A DNA stretch of 64,000 nucleotides from the NCBI RefSeq assembly GCF_005281345.1, contig NZ_SZXJ01000006.1:1-64000 (forward strand), given 5' to 3'. Position 1 is the first letter of the stretch, and every line of letters starts with the position of its first letter. The notes beneath the pieces are model-generated. The model saw only the letters and a list, made by a program, of their open reading frames with translations. It searched no databases and was not told the origin of the DNA. The position numbers and the translations under genes are program-made. Shown piece by piece: positions 49,045-59,585 of this stretch. Source of the stretch: Citrobacter sp. wls619 (GTDB lineage: Bacteria > Pseudomonadota > Gammaproteobacteria > Enterobacterales > Enterobacteriaceae).

Positions 49045-49485
49045 ATGACTACAACACCGGCACAACGTATCGGAGGCTGGCTACTTGGGCCTTTGGCCTG
49101 GCTGTTAGTCGCGTTGTTAAGTGCTTCGCTGGCGTTACTGCTGTATGTCACTGCGTTGGCCACACCGCAGACATTCCACACGCTGAGCGAGCAAAGCACG
49201 ACGAATTTGCTGCTATGGGGCGTCTCCTTTATTACCGCTATCGCTATGTGGTACTACACGCTGTGGCTGACCATCGCGTTTTTCAAACGCAGAGTCTGTG
49301 TGCCAAAGCACTATATTATATGGCTGCTGATCTCCGTGTTGCTGGCGATTAAAGCGTTTGCATTCTCTCCTGTTCCGGATGCGTTTGCCGTACGTCAGCT
49401 GCTGTTCCCATTGTTGGCGGCTGCGCTGCTGGTGCCCTATTTCAAACGCTCGCAACGCGTTAAGACAACGTTTGTGAACCCGTAA
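49045..49485 (+). CDS. ydgK: DUF2569 inner membrane protein YdgK
   Basis: This 146-residue protein with four membrane helices has the DUF2569 pattern ([12 protein letters not shown] near the start). ATG 49045 has CTGGAGATGAA directly upstream and gives the E. coli-like length; an in-frame ATG at 49003 is less likely. Function is unknown. It lies just upstream of rsxA, separated by a terminator-like hairpin. Confidence 0.87.
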   Translation: MTTTPAQRIGGWLLGPLAWLLVALLSASLALLLYVTALATPQTFHTLSEQSTTNLLLWGVSFITAIAMWYYTLWLTIAFFKRRVCVPKHYIIWLLISVLLAIKAFAFSPVPDAFAVRQLLFPLLAAALLVPYFKRSQRVKTTFVNP

Positions 49486-49506
49486 TAACCCTACAGTTAA
49501 CCTGTT

Positions 49507-49548
49507 GTCGCCTGTTGTAGATTGTCAGATAATAGGCGGCTTTTTTAT
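49507..49548 (+). terminator. Terminator-like structure between ydgK and rsxA
   Basis: GTCGCCT and AGGCGGC form a 7-bp stem (one G-U) with a 20-base loop, followed by TTTTTTATTT. The long loop lowers confidence, but the U-run is good. Confidence 0.45.
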
Positions 49549-49561
49549 TTCAGGCCGAAAA

Positions 49562-50143
49562 ATGACTGATTACCTGCTGCTGTTTGTCGGAACTGTACTG
49601 GTCAATAACTTTGTACTGGTCAAGTTTCTGGGCTTATGCCCCTTTATGGGCGTTTCCAAAAAACTGGAAACCGCAATGGGTATGGGCCTCGCCACGACCT
49701 TTGTAATGACGCTGGCATCCATTTGCGCATGGCTGATTGACACCTGGATCCTCATCCCGCTCGATCTCATCTACCTGCGCACGCTGGCCTTTATTCTGGT
49801 CATCGCCGTGGTGGTGCAATTTACCGAGATGGTTGTACGCAAAACCAGCCCTGCGCTGTATCGCCTGCTGGGGATCTTCTTACCGCTGATCACCACTAAC
49901 TGCGCGGTTTTGGGTGTGGCGTTGCTGAACATCAACCTCGGGCATAATTTTTTACAGTCGGCGCTGTACGGTTTTTCCGCCGCCGTCGGCTTCTCACTGG
50001 TGATGGTTCTGTTCGCCGCAATTCGCGAACGCCTCGCCGTGGCAGACGTTCCTGCCCCGTTCCGCGGTAATGCGATTGCGCTGATTACCGCTGGTTTAAT
50101 GTCTTTGGCCTTTATGGGCTTTAGTGGTTTGGTGAAGTTGTAA
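49562..50143 (+). CDS. rsxA: Rsx electron transport complex subunit RsxA
   Basis: This 193-residue, six-helix membrane protein is nearly identical to E. coli RsxA (RnfA type). The inverted-repeat cysteines in [11 protein letters not shown] and [12 protein letters not shown] hold an intramembrane 2Fe-2S cluster shared with RsxE. The Rsx complex reduces the SoxR iron-sulfur cluster to switch off the superoxide response. It begins an operon rsxABCDGE-nth; rsxB starts in a TAATG overlap. ATG 49562 was chosen over an upstream in-frame start at 49505. Confidence 0.96.
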   Translation: MTDYLLLFVGTVLVNNFVLVKFLGLCPFMGVSKKLETAMGMGLATTFVMTLASICAWLIDTWILIPLDLIYLRTLAFILVIAVVVQFTEMVVRKTSPALYRLLGIFLPLITTNCAVLGVALLNINLGHNFLQSALYGFSAAVGFSLVMVLFAAIRERLAVADVPAPFRGNAIALITAGLMSLAFMGFSGLVKL

Positions 50144-50721
50144 TGAATGCTATCTGGATTGCCGTTGCCGCAGTGAGTCTGCTGGGTCTGGCGTTCGGCG
50201 CTATTTTGGGTTATGCCTCTCGTCGATTTGCCGTCGAGGATGACCCGGTCGTGGAGAAAATTGATGAAATTCTCCCGCAAAGCCAGTGTGGACAGTGCGG
50301 TTACCCGGGCTGCCGTCCTTATGCTGAAGCGATTGGCTGTCAGGGCGAAAAAATCAACCGTTGCGCCCCAGGTGGCGAAGCGGTGATGCTAAAAATTGCG
50401 ACCCTGTTGAACGTCGATCCGCAACCTATTGATGGTGATGAGCAGGATGCTACCCCCGTTCGTATGCTGGCGGTCATTGATGAAAATAACTGTATCGGCT
50501 GCACGAAATGTATTCAGGCCTGCCCGGTCGATGCCATCGTGGGCGCGACGCGTGCCATGCACACGGTGATGAGCGATCTGTGCACCGGATGCAATTTGTG
50601 CGTTGATCCGTGTCCGACCCAATGTATCGAATTACGCCCGGTCGCCGAGACACCTGACAGCTGGAAGTGGGATTTAAACACTATTCCTGTGCGCATCATT
50701 CCTGTGGAACAACATGCTTAA
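50143..50721 (+). CDS. rsxB: Rsx complex ferredoxin-like subunit RsxB
   Basis: This 192-residue protein has an N-terminal membrane helix, a 4Fe-4S cluster motif [16 protein letters not shown] near residues 47-62, and two ferredoxin clusters ([15 protein letters not shown] and [15 protein letters not shown]). It passes electrons within the Rsx complex. It overlaps rsxA by one base and rsxC by eight. Confidence 0.96.
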   Translation: MNAIWIAVAAVSLLGLAFGAILGYASRRFAVEDDPVVEKIDEILPQSQCGQCGYPGCRPYAEAIGCQGEKINRCAPGGEAVMLKIATLLNVDPQPIDGDEQDATPVRMLAVIDENNCIGCTKCIQACPVDAIVGATRAMHTVMSDLCTGCNLCVDPCPTQCIELRPVAETPDSWKWDLNTIPVRIIPVEQHA

Positions 50722-52738
50722 GTTATTCTCCGCATTCAGAAAAAATAAAATCTGGGACTTTGATGGCGGCATTCACCCACCAGAAATGAAGACCCAGTCT
50801 AACGGGACACCGCTGCGGCAGGTTCCGTTGGCTCCGCGCTTTATTATTCCGTTGAAGCAGCATATTGGCGCTGAAGGTGAACTGTGTGTCAATGTGGGCG
50901 ATACCGTGCTGCGTGGTCAGGCGCTAACCCGTGGGCGCGGCAGAATGCTGCCCGTGCACGCCCCAACCTCCGGCACCGTTGTTGCCATAGCCCCGCACTC
51001 TACCGCGCATCCTTCGGCTTTAGCTGAACTTAGCGTCATCATTGATGCGGACGGTGAAGATCGCTGGATTGAGCGTGACGGTTGGGCAAATTATCGTGCC
51101 CACAGCCGCGAGGAGCTCATAGCCCGTATTCACCAATTCGGTGTTGCCGGACTCGGCGGCGCCGGTTTTCCAACTGGCGTCAAACTGCAAGGGGGCGGTG
51201 ATAAAATTGAAACACTGATCATCAACGCCGCTGAATGTGAACCCTACATCACCGCCGATGACCGCTTAATGCAAGATTGCGCGGCTCAGGTAGTCGAAGG
51301 TATCCGCATACTCGCTCATATTCTTCAACCGCGTGAAGTCCTGCTGGGCATTGAAGATAACAAACCACAAGCCATCTCCATGCTGCGCGCTGTGTTGGCT
51401 GATTCTCACGATATCAGCTTACGTGTCATCCCCACCAAATACCCGTCAGGCGGCGCCAAGCAACTGACGCAAATCCTGACCGGGAAGCAGGTGCCTCACG
51501 GTGGACGTTCCTCCGATATCGGGGTGCTGATGCAAAACGTGGGGACTGCCTATGCTGTCAAGCGGGCCGTTATTGACGGCGAGCCAATCACCGAGCGAGT
51601 GGTCACGCTAACGGGCGAAGCAGTCAGCCGCCCGGGCAACGTTTGGGCGCGATTGGGTACACCTGTTCGTCACCTGCTTAACGATGCAGGTTTCTGTCCT
51701 TCTGCTGACCAGATGGTGATCATGGGCGGTCCGCTGATGGGCTTTACCCTGCCCTGGCTGGATGTTCCCATCGTGAAGATCAGCAACTGCCTGCTTGCGC
51801 CCTCTGCCAGTGAAATGGGTGAACCGCAGGAAGAAAAAGGCTGCATTCGCTGTAGCGCCTGTGCCGATGCCTGCCCTGCCGATCTTCTGCCGCAGCAACT
51901 TTACTGGTTCAGTAAAGGCCAGCAGCATGATAAAGCGACAACCCACAACATTGCTGACTGCATTGAATGCGGGGCATGTGCATGGGTATGCCCAAGCAAT
52001 ATCCCGCTGGTACAGTACTTCCGCCAGGAAAAGGCGGAGATTTACGCCATCAGTCAGGAAGAAAAACGTGCTGCAGAAGCAAAAGCGCGCTTTGAGGCCC
52101 GACAAGCCCGACTTGAGCGTGAAAAAGCGGCACGTCTTGAACGGCATAAAAGCGCAGCTGTACAACCTGCAGCGAAAGATCATGATGCCATCGCTGCGGC
52201 ACTGGCTCGCGTGAAAGAGAAACAGGCTCAGGCTATGCAGCCGGTTGTCATCCAGGCGGGTGAAAAACCGGATAACAGCGCAGTGATTGCCGCACGTGAA
52301 GCGCGCAAAGCGCAGGCCCGCGCCGCGCGCAGTGAAAATCCGTCAAAAGATGAGAACAGCAGCGCGGGTACGGACCCTCGCAAAGCCGCCGTCGAAGCGG
52401 CAATTGCCCGCGCCAAAGCCCGCAAGCTTGAGCAACAAGCCGCCACGGAACCCGCCAAGCCGGTTGACACGCGCAAAGCCGCCGTCGAAGCTGCCATCGC
52501 CCGTGCTAAAGCCCGCAAGCTTGAGCAACAAGCCACCACAGAACCCGCCGAGCCGGTTGACCCGCGCAAAGCTGCCGTCGAAGCCGCAATTGCCCGCGCC
52601 AAAGCCCGCAAGCTTGAGCAACAAGTCGCCACGGAATCTGTCGAACCGGTTGACTCGCGCAAAGCTGCCGTTGCGGCCGCTATTGCACGCGCTCAGGCCA
52701 AGAAAGCCGCACAGCAGCAGGTTGTAAACGAGGAATAA
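50714..52738 (+). CDS. rsxC: Rsx complex NADH-oxidising subunit RsxC
   Basis: This 674-residue protein has an NADH/FMN domain ([13 protein letters not shown]), two 4Fe-4S motifs ([30 protein letters not shown]), and a C-terminal Ala/Lys/Glu-rich coiled region. The tail contains 31-residue repeats ([20 protein letters not shown]) encoded by exact 93-base periods starting at 52373. Tail length varies between enterics. It feeds electrons from NADH into the complex. Confidence 0.96.
   Translation: MLKLFSAFRKNKIWDFDGGIHPPEMKTQSNGTPLRQVPLAPRFIIPLKQHIGAEGELCVNVGDTVLRGQALTRGRGRMLPVHAPTSGTVVAIAPHSTAHPSALAELSVIIDADGEDRWIERDGWANYRAHSREELIARIHQFGVAGLGGAGFPTGVKLQGGGDKIETLIINAAECEPYITADDRLMQDCAAQVVEGIRILAHILQPREVLLGIEDNKPQAISMLRAVLADSHDISLRVIPTKYPSGGAKQLTQILTGKQVPHGGRSSDIGVLMQNVGTAYAVKRAVIDGEPITERVVTLTGEAVSRPGNVWARLGTPVRHLLNDAGFCPSADQMVIMGGPLMGFTLPWLDVPIVKISNCLLAPSASEMGEPQEEKGCIRCSACADACPADLLPQQLYWFSKGQQHDKATTHNIADCIECGACAWVCPSNIPLVQYFRQEKAEIYAISQEEKRAAEAKARFEARQARLEREKAARLERHKSAAVQPAAKDHDAIAAALARVKEKQAQAMQPVVIQAGEKPDNSAVIAAREARKAQARAARSENPSKDENSSAGTDPRKAAVEAAIARAKARKLEQQAATEPAKPVDTRKAAVEAAIARAKARKLEQQATTEPAEPVDPRKAAVEAAIARAKARKLEQQVATESVEPVDSRKAAVAAAIARAQAKKAAQQQVVNEE
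52373..52711 (+). repeat. 93-bp tandem coding repeats in rsxC
   Basis: Units begin at 52373, 52466 and 52559, each 93 bases, with a diverged partial fourth at 52652. Each encodes D[21 protein letters not shown] plus a variable TEP-rich linker. Units are very similar at DNA level, suggesting recent expansion or gene conversion. Confidence 0.93.
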
Positions 52739-53791
52739 ATGGTATTCAGAATAGCTAGCTCCCCTTATACCCATAACCAGCGTCAGACATCGCGTATCAT
52801 GATGCTGGTTCTGATTGCTGCATTACCAGGAATTGCCGCTCAATGGTGGTTCTTCGGCTGGGGTACATTGTTCCAGATAGTGCTGGCATCGGTCAGTGCC
52901 ATCGCCGCCGAAGCGGGCGTGCTTAAACTACGTAAACAGCCCGTTGCCGCGATCCTGAAAGACAACTCCGCCCTGCTGACAGGGTTGCTGCTTGCCGTCA
53001 GTATTCCCCCTCTGGCTCCGTGGTGGATGGTGATCCTGGGTACCGTCTTCGCCGTTATCATTGCCAAGCAACTGTATGGCGGTCTTGGGCAGAATCCCTT
53101 TAATCCGGCAATGATTGGTTATGTCGTGCTGTTGATCTCATTCCCGGTGCAGATGACAAGCTGGCTGCCACCGCATGAAATTGCCGCTACGGTGCCCGGC
53201 TTTTTTGATGCTTTAAACGTTATCTTTACCGGGCATACCGCTGGCGGCGGCGATATGAACACACTACGCATGGGCATTGATGGTATTAGTCAGGCAACGC
53301 CTCTGGATACCTTTAAGACCTCCCTGCACGCGGGACGTACTGTTGAGCAGGTGATGCAATACCCTATCTACAGCGGCATGCTTGCAGGCGCTGGCTGGCA
53401 GTGGGTAAACCTTGCCTGGCTTGCGGGTGGTATCATACTGTTATGGCAGAAAGCGATTCGCTGGCATATCCCGGTGAGCTTCCTGCTATCGCTTGCTGTT
53501 TGCGCCACTTTAGGCTGGATTTTCTCGCCAGATTCTCTGGCATCACCGCAGTTGCACCTGCTTTCCGGCGCCACCATGCTGGGTGCATTCTTTATTCTTA
53601 CCGATCCCGTTACGGCATCAACTACCAACCGTGGTCGCCTGATTTTTGGCGCGCTTGCGGGTCTGTTGGTCTGGCTGATTCGTAGTTTTGGTGGATATCC
53701 TGATGGCGTAGCCTTTGCCGTGTTACTGGCAAATATCACCGTTCCACTGATTGATTATTACACCCGTCCTCGTGTGTACGGACATCGCTAA
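52739..53791 (+). CDS. rsxD: Rsx complex flavin subunit RsxD
   Basis: This 350-residue, multi-helix membrane protein of the NqrB/RnfD family carries the covalent FMN site at Thr187 in DGISQATPL. It starts directly after the rsxC stop. Length matches E. coli RsxD (about 352). Confidence 0.95.
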   Translation: MVFRIASSPYTHNQRQTSRIMMLVLIAALPGIAAQWWFFGWGTLFQIVLASVSAIAAEAGVLKLRKQPVAAILKDNSALLTGLLLAVSIPPLAPWWMVILGTVFAVIIAKQLYGGLGQNPFNPAMIGYVVLLISFPVQMTSWLPPHEIAATVPGFFDALNVIFTGHTAGGGDMNTLRMGIDGISQATPLDTFKTSLHAGRTVEQVMQYPIYSGMLAGAGWQWVNLAWLAGGIILLWQKAIRWHIPVSFLLSLAVCATLGWIFSPDSLASPQLHLLSGATMLGAFFILTDPVTASTTNRGRLIFGALAGLLVWLIRSFGGYPDGVAFAVLLANITVPLIDYYTRPRVYGHR

Positions 53792-53800
53792 GGACAACGT

Positions 53801-54421
53801 ATGCTGAAAACGATTCGTAAACGCGGTATCACTCTGGCACTGTTTGCTGCGGGCTCTACAGGGTTAACAGCGGCGATTAATCAGCTAACCAAGTCTACCA
53901 TTGATGAACAAGCTGCCCTGCAGCAAAAGGCGTTGTTTGATCAGGTACTGCCTGGCGATCGCTACAATAACAATCTGCCAGAAAGTTGCTATCTGGTTAA
54001 TGCGCAGGCACTAGGTAAAGGTACACATCGTATCTATATTGCCCGCCAGGACGACCGTCCGGTTGCGGCAATTCTGGAGGCCACGGCCCCTGATGGTTAT
54101 TCCGGTGCAATTCAACTGCTGGTTGGTGTAGATTTCAACGGTACTGTGCTGGGTACGCGGGTGACGGAACATCATGAAACGCCAGGCCTCGGTGATAAAA
54201 TTGAGTTACGTCTGTCAGACTGGATAACCCACTTTAGCGGCAAAACGATTAGCGCGGAGAACGACCCTCACTGGGCGGTGAAAAAAGATGGCGGCGATTT
54301 TGATCAGTTCACCGGTGCGACCATTACGCCCCGAGCAGTGGTTAATGCTGTGAAACGTGCTGGCCTGTTTGCGCAGACGCTGCCTGCGCAACTTCCTCAA
54401 CTTAGCGCCTGTGGAGAATAA
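53801..54421 (+). CDS. rsxG: Rsx complex flavin subunit RsxG
   Basis: This 206-residue protein has one N-terminal membrane helix and a periplasmic FMN-binding domain; the covalent FMN Thr174 is in [11 protein letters not shown]. It belongs to the RnfG/NqrC family. GACAACGT precedes the ATG 9 bases after rsxD. Confidence 0.95.
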   Translation: MLKTIRKRGITLALFAAGSTGLTAAINQLTKSTIDEQAALQQKALFDQVLPGDRYNNNLPESCYLVNAQALGKGTHRIYIARQDDRPVAAILEATAPDGYSGAIQLLVGVDFNGTVLGTRVTEHHETPGLGDKIELRLSDWITHFSGKTISAENDPHWAVKKDGGDFDQFTGATITPRAVVNAVKRAGLFAQTLPAQLPQLSACGE

Positions 54422-54423
54422 CC

Positions 54424-55116
54424 ATGAGCGAAATTAAAGACGTCATTGTTCAGGGTCTTTGGAAAAATAACTCCGCCCTTGTCCAGTTACTCGGCATGTG
54501 TCCGTTGCTGGCCGTTACCTCTACCGCAACCAATGCGTTAGGTCTGGGGCTTGCGACTACGCTGGTGTTGACCCTGACAAACCTGACTATTTCAGCGCTA
54601 CGCCGCTGGACACCGCCCGAAATCCGTATTCCCATTTATGTCATGATCATCGCCTCCGTGGTGAGTGCGGTACAAATGCTTATCAATGCCTACGCCTTTG
54701 GCCTGTATCAATCACTGGGTATCTTTATCCCCTTGATTGTAACCAACTGCATTGTTGTGGGCCGTGCTGAAGCCTTTGCCGCGAAAAAGGGCCCTGCTTT
54801 ATCCGCGCTCGATGGTTTTTCTATTGGTATGGGGGCGACCGGTGCCATGTTTGTACTCGGATCGCTGCGTGAAATAATAGGTAACGGTACATTGTTCGAC
54901 GGCGCAGACGGCCTGCTGGGCAATTGGGCCAAAGTCCTGCGCGTGGAGATCTTCCATACTGACACACCATTTCTGCTGGCCATGCTACCGCCGGGTGCAT
55001 TCATTGGCCTGGGGCTGATGCTGGCGGTTAAGTATCTGATTGATGAAAAGATGAAGAAGCGCCGTGCCGAGGCCGCAATGGCAACAGACCCGGCGGGTGA
55101 AACAGGGAATGTGTAA
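54424..55116 (+). CDS. rsxE: Rsx complex subunit RsxE
   Basis: This 230-residue, six-helix protein is the RsxA-like partner with cysteines in [10 protein letters not shown] and [12 protein letters not shown] that share the intramembrane cluster. Its TAA stop overlaps the nth ATG (TAATG), coupling the DNA repair gene to the operon. Confidence 0.95.
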   Translation: MSEIKDVIVQGLWKNNSALVQLLGMCPLLAVTSTATNALGLGLATTLVLTLTNLTISALRRWTPPEIRIPIYVMIIASVVSAVQMLINAYAFGLYQSLGIFIPLIVTNCIVVGRAEAFAAKKGPALSALDGFSIGMGATGAMFVLGSLREIIGNGTLFDGADGLLGNWAKVLRVEIFHTDTPFLLAMLPPGAFIGLGLMLAVKYLIDEKMKKRRAEAAMATDPAGETGNV

Positions 55117-55751
55117 TGAACAAAACGAAACGGCTGGAAATACTGACGCGCCTGCGTGATAACAATCCGCATCCGACAACCGAACTTAATTTTACATCAC
55201 CGTTTGAGCTGCTGATTTCGGTCTTGCTCTCCGCGCAGGCCACCGATGTCAGCGTCAATAAAGCGACGGCTAAGCTATACCCCGTCGCCAATACCCCTGC
55301 TGCCATGCTCGAGCTCGGTGTTGAGGGGGTTAAGTCGTATATCAAGACGATTGGTCTGTTCAACAGTAAAGCAGAGAACGTGATTAAGACCTGTCGTATC
55401 CTGCTGGAACAGCATAATGGCGAAGTACCCGAAGACAGGGCGGCACTGGAAGCACTGCCCGGTGTTGGTCGTAAAACGGCCAACGTGGTGTTGAATACCG
55501 CCTTCGGCTGGCCAACGATTGCCGTAGATACCCATATTTTTCGGGTCTGTAATCGTACACAATTCGCCCCAGGTAAAAACGTCGAACAGGTCGAAGAGAA
55601 GCTGCTGAAAGTCGTCCCCAGTGAATTTAAAGTCGATTGTCACCACTGGTTAATTCTTCATGGTCGCTACACCTGCATAGCCAGAAAACCACGCTGCGGT
55701 TCCTGCATTATCGAAGATCTGTGCGAATTCAAAGAAAAAGTCGATATCTGA
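55116..55751 (+). CDS. nth: Endonuclease III Nth
   Basis: This 211-residue DNA glycosylase/AP lyase removes oxidised pyrimidines. The helix-hairpin-helix LPGVGRK carries catalytic Lys120, Asp138 is in IAVDTH, and the C-terminal 4Fe-4S cluster cysteines are in CHHWLILHGRYTCIARKPRCGSC-type spacing (C-X6-C-X2-C-X5-C end). It is the last gene of the rsx operon, as in E. coli. Confidence 0.97.
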   Translation: MNKTKRLEILTRLRDNNPHPTTELNFTSPFELLISVLLSAQATDVSVNKATAKLYPVANTPAAMLELGVEGVKSYIKTIGLFNSKAENVIKTCRILLEQHNGEVPEDRAALEALPGVGRKTANVVLNTAFGWPTIAVDTHIFRVCNRTQFAPGKNVEQVEEKLLKVVPSEFKVDCHHWLILHGRYTCIARKPRCGSCIIEDLCEFKEKVDI

Positions 55752-56361
55752 CAGTATGGGCCATAACATTGGCCCCTCTTCCATAACGATTAGTTATGCA
55801 CTTCTCAATCGTTCATTTCCCGACAATGATGCCGTACCTTCCGGCATATCTAATGTAATATTCTTGTGAACTAACACCTGAGCAGGTTAATCGTTTTTTT
55901 AATAGTAGAAATTTCTATCTATCCGTGATCAGGATCACCCTGATAACATTATGTAAAATATTTATTATTTTATCGTTAAAATGACAATCAGATGACCTGA
56001 CAGCTTCGTTTCGATACAAAACATTACACTGGCTATTTTTCAGATAATGGACCATATCACTACCTTCAAGGCAAAATAGCAGAACATATCGCCACATTCC
56101 CATTTTAACCCCATCCTCACAGTGTAAAAATCTGCCATTCTTCAAATGAAGAAATTTAACGCTGGATAACATTTCTCAGCCCCGACGATTTCACCATCTG
56201 AGTTATATGTAACAGATTATTACAAACCCCTTGTCTGAATGGTCAAGATAGTGAACATTACTTGCCGTTTCCCCTCCCACTATAACAATCGGACGGATGA
56301 ACTTGACTCATCACGTACCAGAACACCCCCGTTGATATGGGATGTAAAAAAAGAGGTAAAA
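55752..56361. other. Long spacer between nth and dtpA
   Basis: These 610 bases hold no convincing gene. A GGGCCA-TAACAT-TGGCCC hairpin (55758-55775) is a possible operon end. A GTGATC-AG-GATCAC dyad lies at 55925-55938 in a strongly AT-rich tract (55880-56000), a typical site for H-NS/OmpR-type control. An 85-codon minus-strand ORF (55915-56172) lacks a good ribosome site and recognisable motifs. The dtpA promoter is probably in 56200-56340. Confidence 0.55.
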
Positions 56362-57867
56362 GTGTCTACTGCAAACAATAAACCAACAGAAAGCGTCAGT
56401 TTAAACGCCTTCAAACAACCAAAAGCGTTCTATCTCATTTTCTCAATTGAGCTGTGGGAACGTTTTGGTTATTACGGCCTGCAAGGGATTATGGCCGTCT
56501 ACCTGGTGAAGCAACTGGGTATGTCAGAAGCGGATTCCATCACTCTTTTCTCCTCCTTTAGCGCCCTGGTGTATGGCCTTGTTGCCATTGGTGGCTGGTT
56601 AGGTGATAAAGTTCTGGGCACAAAGCGTGTGATTATGTTGGGTGCCGTTGTCCTGGCCATCGGTTATGCACTGGTTGCATGGTCTGGTCACGATGCGGGT
56701 ATCGTTTATATGGGTATGGCGGCCATCGCGGTCGGTAACGGCCTGTTTAAAGCAAACCCATCTTCCCTGCTTTCTACCTGCTATGCCAAAGATGACCCGC
56801 GTCTTGATGGTGCATTCACCATGTACTACATGTCCGTCAACATCGGTTCATTCTTCTCTATGCTGGCAACGCCGTGGCTGGCAGCGCGTTACGGTTGGAG
56901 CACCGCATTCGCCCTGAGCGTCGTGGGTATGCTGATCACCGTTGTTAACTTCGCCTTCTGCCAGCGCTGGGTTAAACAGTACGGTTCCAAGCCTGACTTT
57001 GAACCCATCAACTTCCGCAACCTGCTGCTGACCATTGTTGGTGTTGTGGTGCTTATCGCTATCGCAACATGGCTGCTGCACAACCAGGGCATCGCACGTA
57101 TGGTTCTGGGTGTTATCGCCATGGGTATCGTGGTTATCTTTGCGAAAGAAGCGTTCTCTATGCAGGGTGCTGCACGTCGTAAGATGATCGTCGCCTTTAT
57201 TCTGATGCTGGAAGCCATTATCTTCTTCGTGCTGTACAGCCAGATGCCGACATCCCTGAACTTCTTTGCGATTCGTAACGTTGAACACTCTATTCTGGGT
57301 ATTGCTTTCGAACCAGAGCAGTATCAGGCACTGAACCCGTTCTGGATCATCATCGGTAGCCCAATTCTTGCCGCTATCTATAACAAGATGGGTGACACTC
57401 TGCCGATGCCGACCAAGTTTGCAATTGGTATGGTGCTGTGCTCCGGCGCATTCCTGATCCTGCCGCTGGGTGCGAAATTCGCGACCGATGCGGGTATCGT
57501 TTCGGTTAACTGGCTGATCATCTGCTACGGCCTGCAAAGTATCGGTGAGCTGATGATTTCTGGTCTGGGTCTGGCGATGGTGGCGCAGTTGGTTCCACAG
57601 CGTCTGATGGGCTTCATCATGGGTAGCTGGTTCCTGACCACTGCCGGTGCAAACATCATCGGTGGTTACGTGGCAAACATGATGGCGGTTCCGGAGAATG
57701 TGACCGATCCGTTGATGTCCCTTGAAGTCTACGGTCGCGTGTTCCTGCAGATTGGTGTTGCTACTGCAGTTATCGCCGTACTGATGCTGCTGACGGCGCC
57801 GAAACTGAACCGCATGACGCAAGATGACGACATCAGTGAGAAAGCCGCTAAGGCCGCAACAGCGTAA
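56362..57867 (+). CDS. dtpA: Di/tripeptide:proton symporter DtpA (TppB)
   Basis: This 501-residue POT-family transporter takes up di- and tripeptides with protons. The family motif [10 protein letters not shown] (ExxERFxYY) lies in helix 1, and [10 protein letters not shown]-like ([13 protein letters not shown]) in helix 5. The start is GTG 56362 with AAGAGG upstream (product [15 protein letters not shown]), matching E. coli; the open frame upstream to 56239 is leader. OmpR regulation is known in E. coli. Confidence 0.96.
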   Translation: MSTANNKPTESVSLNAFKQPKAFYLIFSIELWERFGYYGLQGIMAVYLVKQLGMSEADSITLFSSFSALVYGLVAIGGWLGDKVLGTKRVIMLGAVVLAIGYALVAWSGHDAGIVYMGMAAIAVGNGLFKANPSSLLSTCYAKDDPRLDGAFTMYYMSVNIGSFFSMLATPWLAARYGWSTAFALSVVGMLITVVNFAFCQRWVKQYGSKPDFEPINFRNLLLTIVGVVVLIAIATWLLHNQGIARMVLGVIAMGIVVIFAKEAFSMQGAARRKMIVAFILMLEAIIFFVLYSQMPTSLNFFAIRNVEHSILGIAFEPEQYQALNPFWIIIGSPILAAIYNKMGDTLPMPTKFAIGMVLCSGAFLILPLGAKFATDAGIVSVNWLIICYGLQSIGELMISGLGLAMVAQLVPQRLMGFIMGSWFLTTAGANIIGGYVANMMAVPENVTDPLMSLEVYGRVFLQIGVATAVIAVLMLLTAPKLNRMTQDDDISEKAAKAATA

Positions 57868-57890
57868 TTCTCAGGGAAACTTAATTTCAG

Positions 57891-57921
57891 GCCGCTAACT
57901 GTTGTTAGCGGCTTTTTTTTT
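57891..57921 (+). terminator. Intrinsic terminator of dtpA
   Basis: GCCGCTAAC and GTTAGCGGC form a perfect 9-bp stem with a TGTT loop, followed by nine T residues. Confidence 0.95.
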
Positions 57922-57971
57922 GCTCCAGGTAGCACTACCATACGGTATACCTCAGCCAAAAGGAGTTACCG

Positions 57972-58577
57972 ATGAAACTGTTCTACAAACCGGGCGCTTG
58001 TTCTCTTGCTTCCCACATCACACTTCGTGAGAGCGGTAAAGATTTCACGCTGGATGGTGTTGATCTGATGAAGAAACGTCTGGAAAACGGCGACGATTTT
58101 TTCGCGGTAAACCCGAAAGGACAAGTTCCCGCACTGTTGCTGGATGACGGTACACTACTGACCGAAGGCGTCGCCATCATGCAATATCTGGCAGATACCG
58201 TTCCAGACCGTCATCTCCTGGCCCCTACCAGCAGTCTCTCACGCTACAAAACTATCGAATGGCTTAACTATATCGCTACAGAGCTACATAAAGGTTTTAC
58301 CCCACTGTTCCGCCCGGATACGCCAGAGGAGTACAAACCAACCGTTCGCGCATTGCTTGAGAAAAAAATGCAGTATGTGAACGAATCGCTGAAAGACAAT
58401 CCGTGGATTTGCGGCGCACGCTTCAGCATTGCTGATGCCTATCTGTTTACCGTGCTGCGTTGGGCGTATGCGGTTAAGTTGAATATGGCAGGATTAAGCC
58501 ATATCGAGGCATATATGACGCGCATGACTGAGCGTCCGGCAGTTGCCGCAGCGCTTAAAGCGGAAGGGTTAAAGTAA
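57972..58577 (+). CDS. gstA: Glutathione S-transferase GstA
   Basis: This 201-residue beta-class GST has the active-site Cys10 ([10 protein letters not shown]) and an N-terminal thioredoxin-like fold with [18 protein letters not shown]. It conjugates glutathione to electrophiles and protects against oxidative stress. AAAAGGAGTTACC precedes the ATG. It converges on pdxY across a REP element. Confidence 0.95.
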   Translation: MKLFYKPGACSLASHITLRESGKDFTLDGVDLMKKRLENGDDFFAVNPKGQVPALLLDDGTLLTEGVAIMQYLADTVPDRHLLAPTSSLSRYKTIEWLNYIATELHKGFTPLFRPDTPEEYKPTVRALLEKKMQYVNESLKDNPWICGARFSIADAYLFTVLRWAYAVKLNMAGLSHIEAYMTRMTERPAVAAALKAEGLK

Positions 58578-58584
58578 TTGCTGT

Positions 58585-58650
58585 TACCGGGTAGCGCTTG
58601 CGCTTACCCGGCCTACCGACAAACGTAGGCCCGATAAGCGTGAGCGCCAT
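58585..58650. repeat. REP/BIME element between gstA and pdxY
   Basis: TACCGGGTAGCGCTTGCGCT-TACCCGGCCTAC followed by GTAGGCCCGATAAGCGTGAG-CGCCA is an inverted REP pair between convergent genes. Confidence 0.88.
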
Positions 58651-58660
58651 TGCACATTGA

Positions 58661-59521
58661 TTACAGCTGAGTGGCGCTAAAGTAGTGTTCTGGTTTCGCG
58701 ATACGATCCTGTGCGGCAACCACCTGCAGTTCATACTCCTGCATCTCTTTGGTGGCGATCATAATTTCGTACACCGCCGCAGTCACATGCTCCAGCGCCT
58801 GCTGCAATGAAGCCCCCTGCAACAGTTTAACCAACAGCAAGCCGCTGGTGACGTCACCAACGCCAACCGGTTGACGTGCGCCAAAATCAACAAGCGGACG
58901 GCTGATATGCCACGCCTGATCGGCGGTGACCAACAGCATCTCAAAGCGATCTGCGCTGATACCTGCACGGGCAAGATGCTTAACCAGCACAATTTCCGGC
59001 CCCTGAGCAATCAGTTCACGGGCAGCCATCACCGCCTCATCAACATTGTTAACCGCATGCTCGCACAGAATTTCGAGTTCAATCAGATTTGGCGCGATAA
59101 TGTCGCTGGCCGGAAGTGCGTGACGAACATGAAACTCCGCAACACCGGGCGCCACGATGCAGCCTTTTTCAGGATGCCCCATCACTGGATCGCAAAAGAA
59201 TTTCGCCTGAGGATTTGCCGCTTTCACTTTGCGCACAATACCCAGAATATGCTCGCCCTGCTCAGCCGATCCCAGATAACCACTCAGCACCGCATCACAG
59301 GTCTGAAGTTTATCGATATCAGCAATGCCCTGAACAATTTCAGTCAGGTGGCTGGGCGGCATAACACAGCCGGTCCATTTACCGTACTGTGTGTGATTAG
59401 AAAACTGAACGGTGTTGAGCGGCCAGACATTCGCGCCAAGACGACGCATCGGAAATTCGGCAGCACTGTTGCCGGCATGGCCAAAAACAACGTGGGACTG
59501 GATGGCGAGGATATTCTTCAT
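58661..59521 (-). CDS. pdxY: Pyridoxal kinase 2, PdxY
   Basis: This 286-residue ribokinase-fold vitamin B6 kinase phosphorylates pyridoxal for salvage of PLP. Conserved segments are [20 protein letters not shown] and the anion-hole/catalytic [12 protein letters not shown] (Asp). ATG 59521 (MKNILAIQ) is used; a GTG four codons upstream is possible. It lies downstream of tyrS past a terminator, so it is only partly cotranscribed. Confidence 0.95.
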   Translation of the reverse strand: MKNILAIQSHVVFGHAGNSAAEFPMRRLGANVWPLNTVQFSNHTQYGKWTGCVMPPSHLTEIVQGIADIDKLQTCDAVLSGYLGSAEQGEHILGIVRKVKAANPQAKFFCDPVMGHPEKGCIVAPGVAEFHVRHALPASDIIAPNLIELEILCEHAVNNVDEAVMAARELIAQGPEIVLVKHLARAGISADRFEMLLVTADQAWHISRPLVDFGARQPVGVGDVTSGLLLVKLLQGASLQQALEHVTAAVYEIMIATKEMQEYELQVVAAQDRIAKPEHYFSATQL

Positions 59522-59539
59522 TTTACTTACCACAACCCT

Positions 59540-59573
59540 AAAAAAATAAAGGGGCGTAGTTTCCCACGCCCCT
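59540..59573 (-). terminator. Terminator between tyrS and pdxY
   Basis: On the minus strand AGGGGCGT and ACGCCCCT form an 8-bp stem around GGGAAACT, followed by TTATTTTTTT. It would end tyrS transcripts, with leakage into pdxY. Confidence 0.85.
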
Positions 59574-59585
59574 GCTGACTTTTAC

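Noticed and set aside
52373-52711. Regular repeats considered as a CRISPR array
   Set aside because: The repeats are contiguous, coding and part of the rsxC tail, with no spacers or cas genes.
55915-56172. 85-codon minus-strand ORF between nth and dtpA
   Set aside because: No good ribosome site, no recognisable motif, and it lies in regulatory-looking AT-rich DNA; not strong enough to call.
56848-57822. 324-codon minus-strand ORF opposite dtpA
   Set aside because: It mirrors the codon structure of a highly expressed gene, is rich in His, Gln and Asn, and has no plausible family; dtpA is certain.
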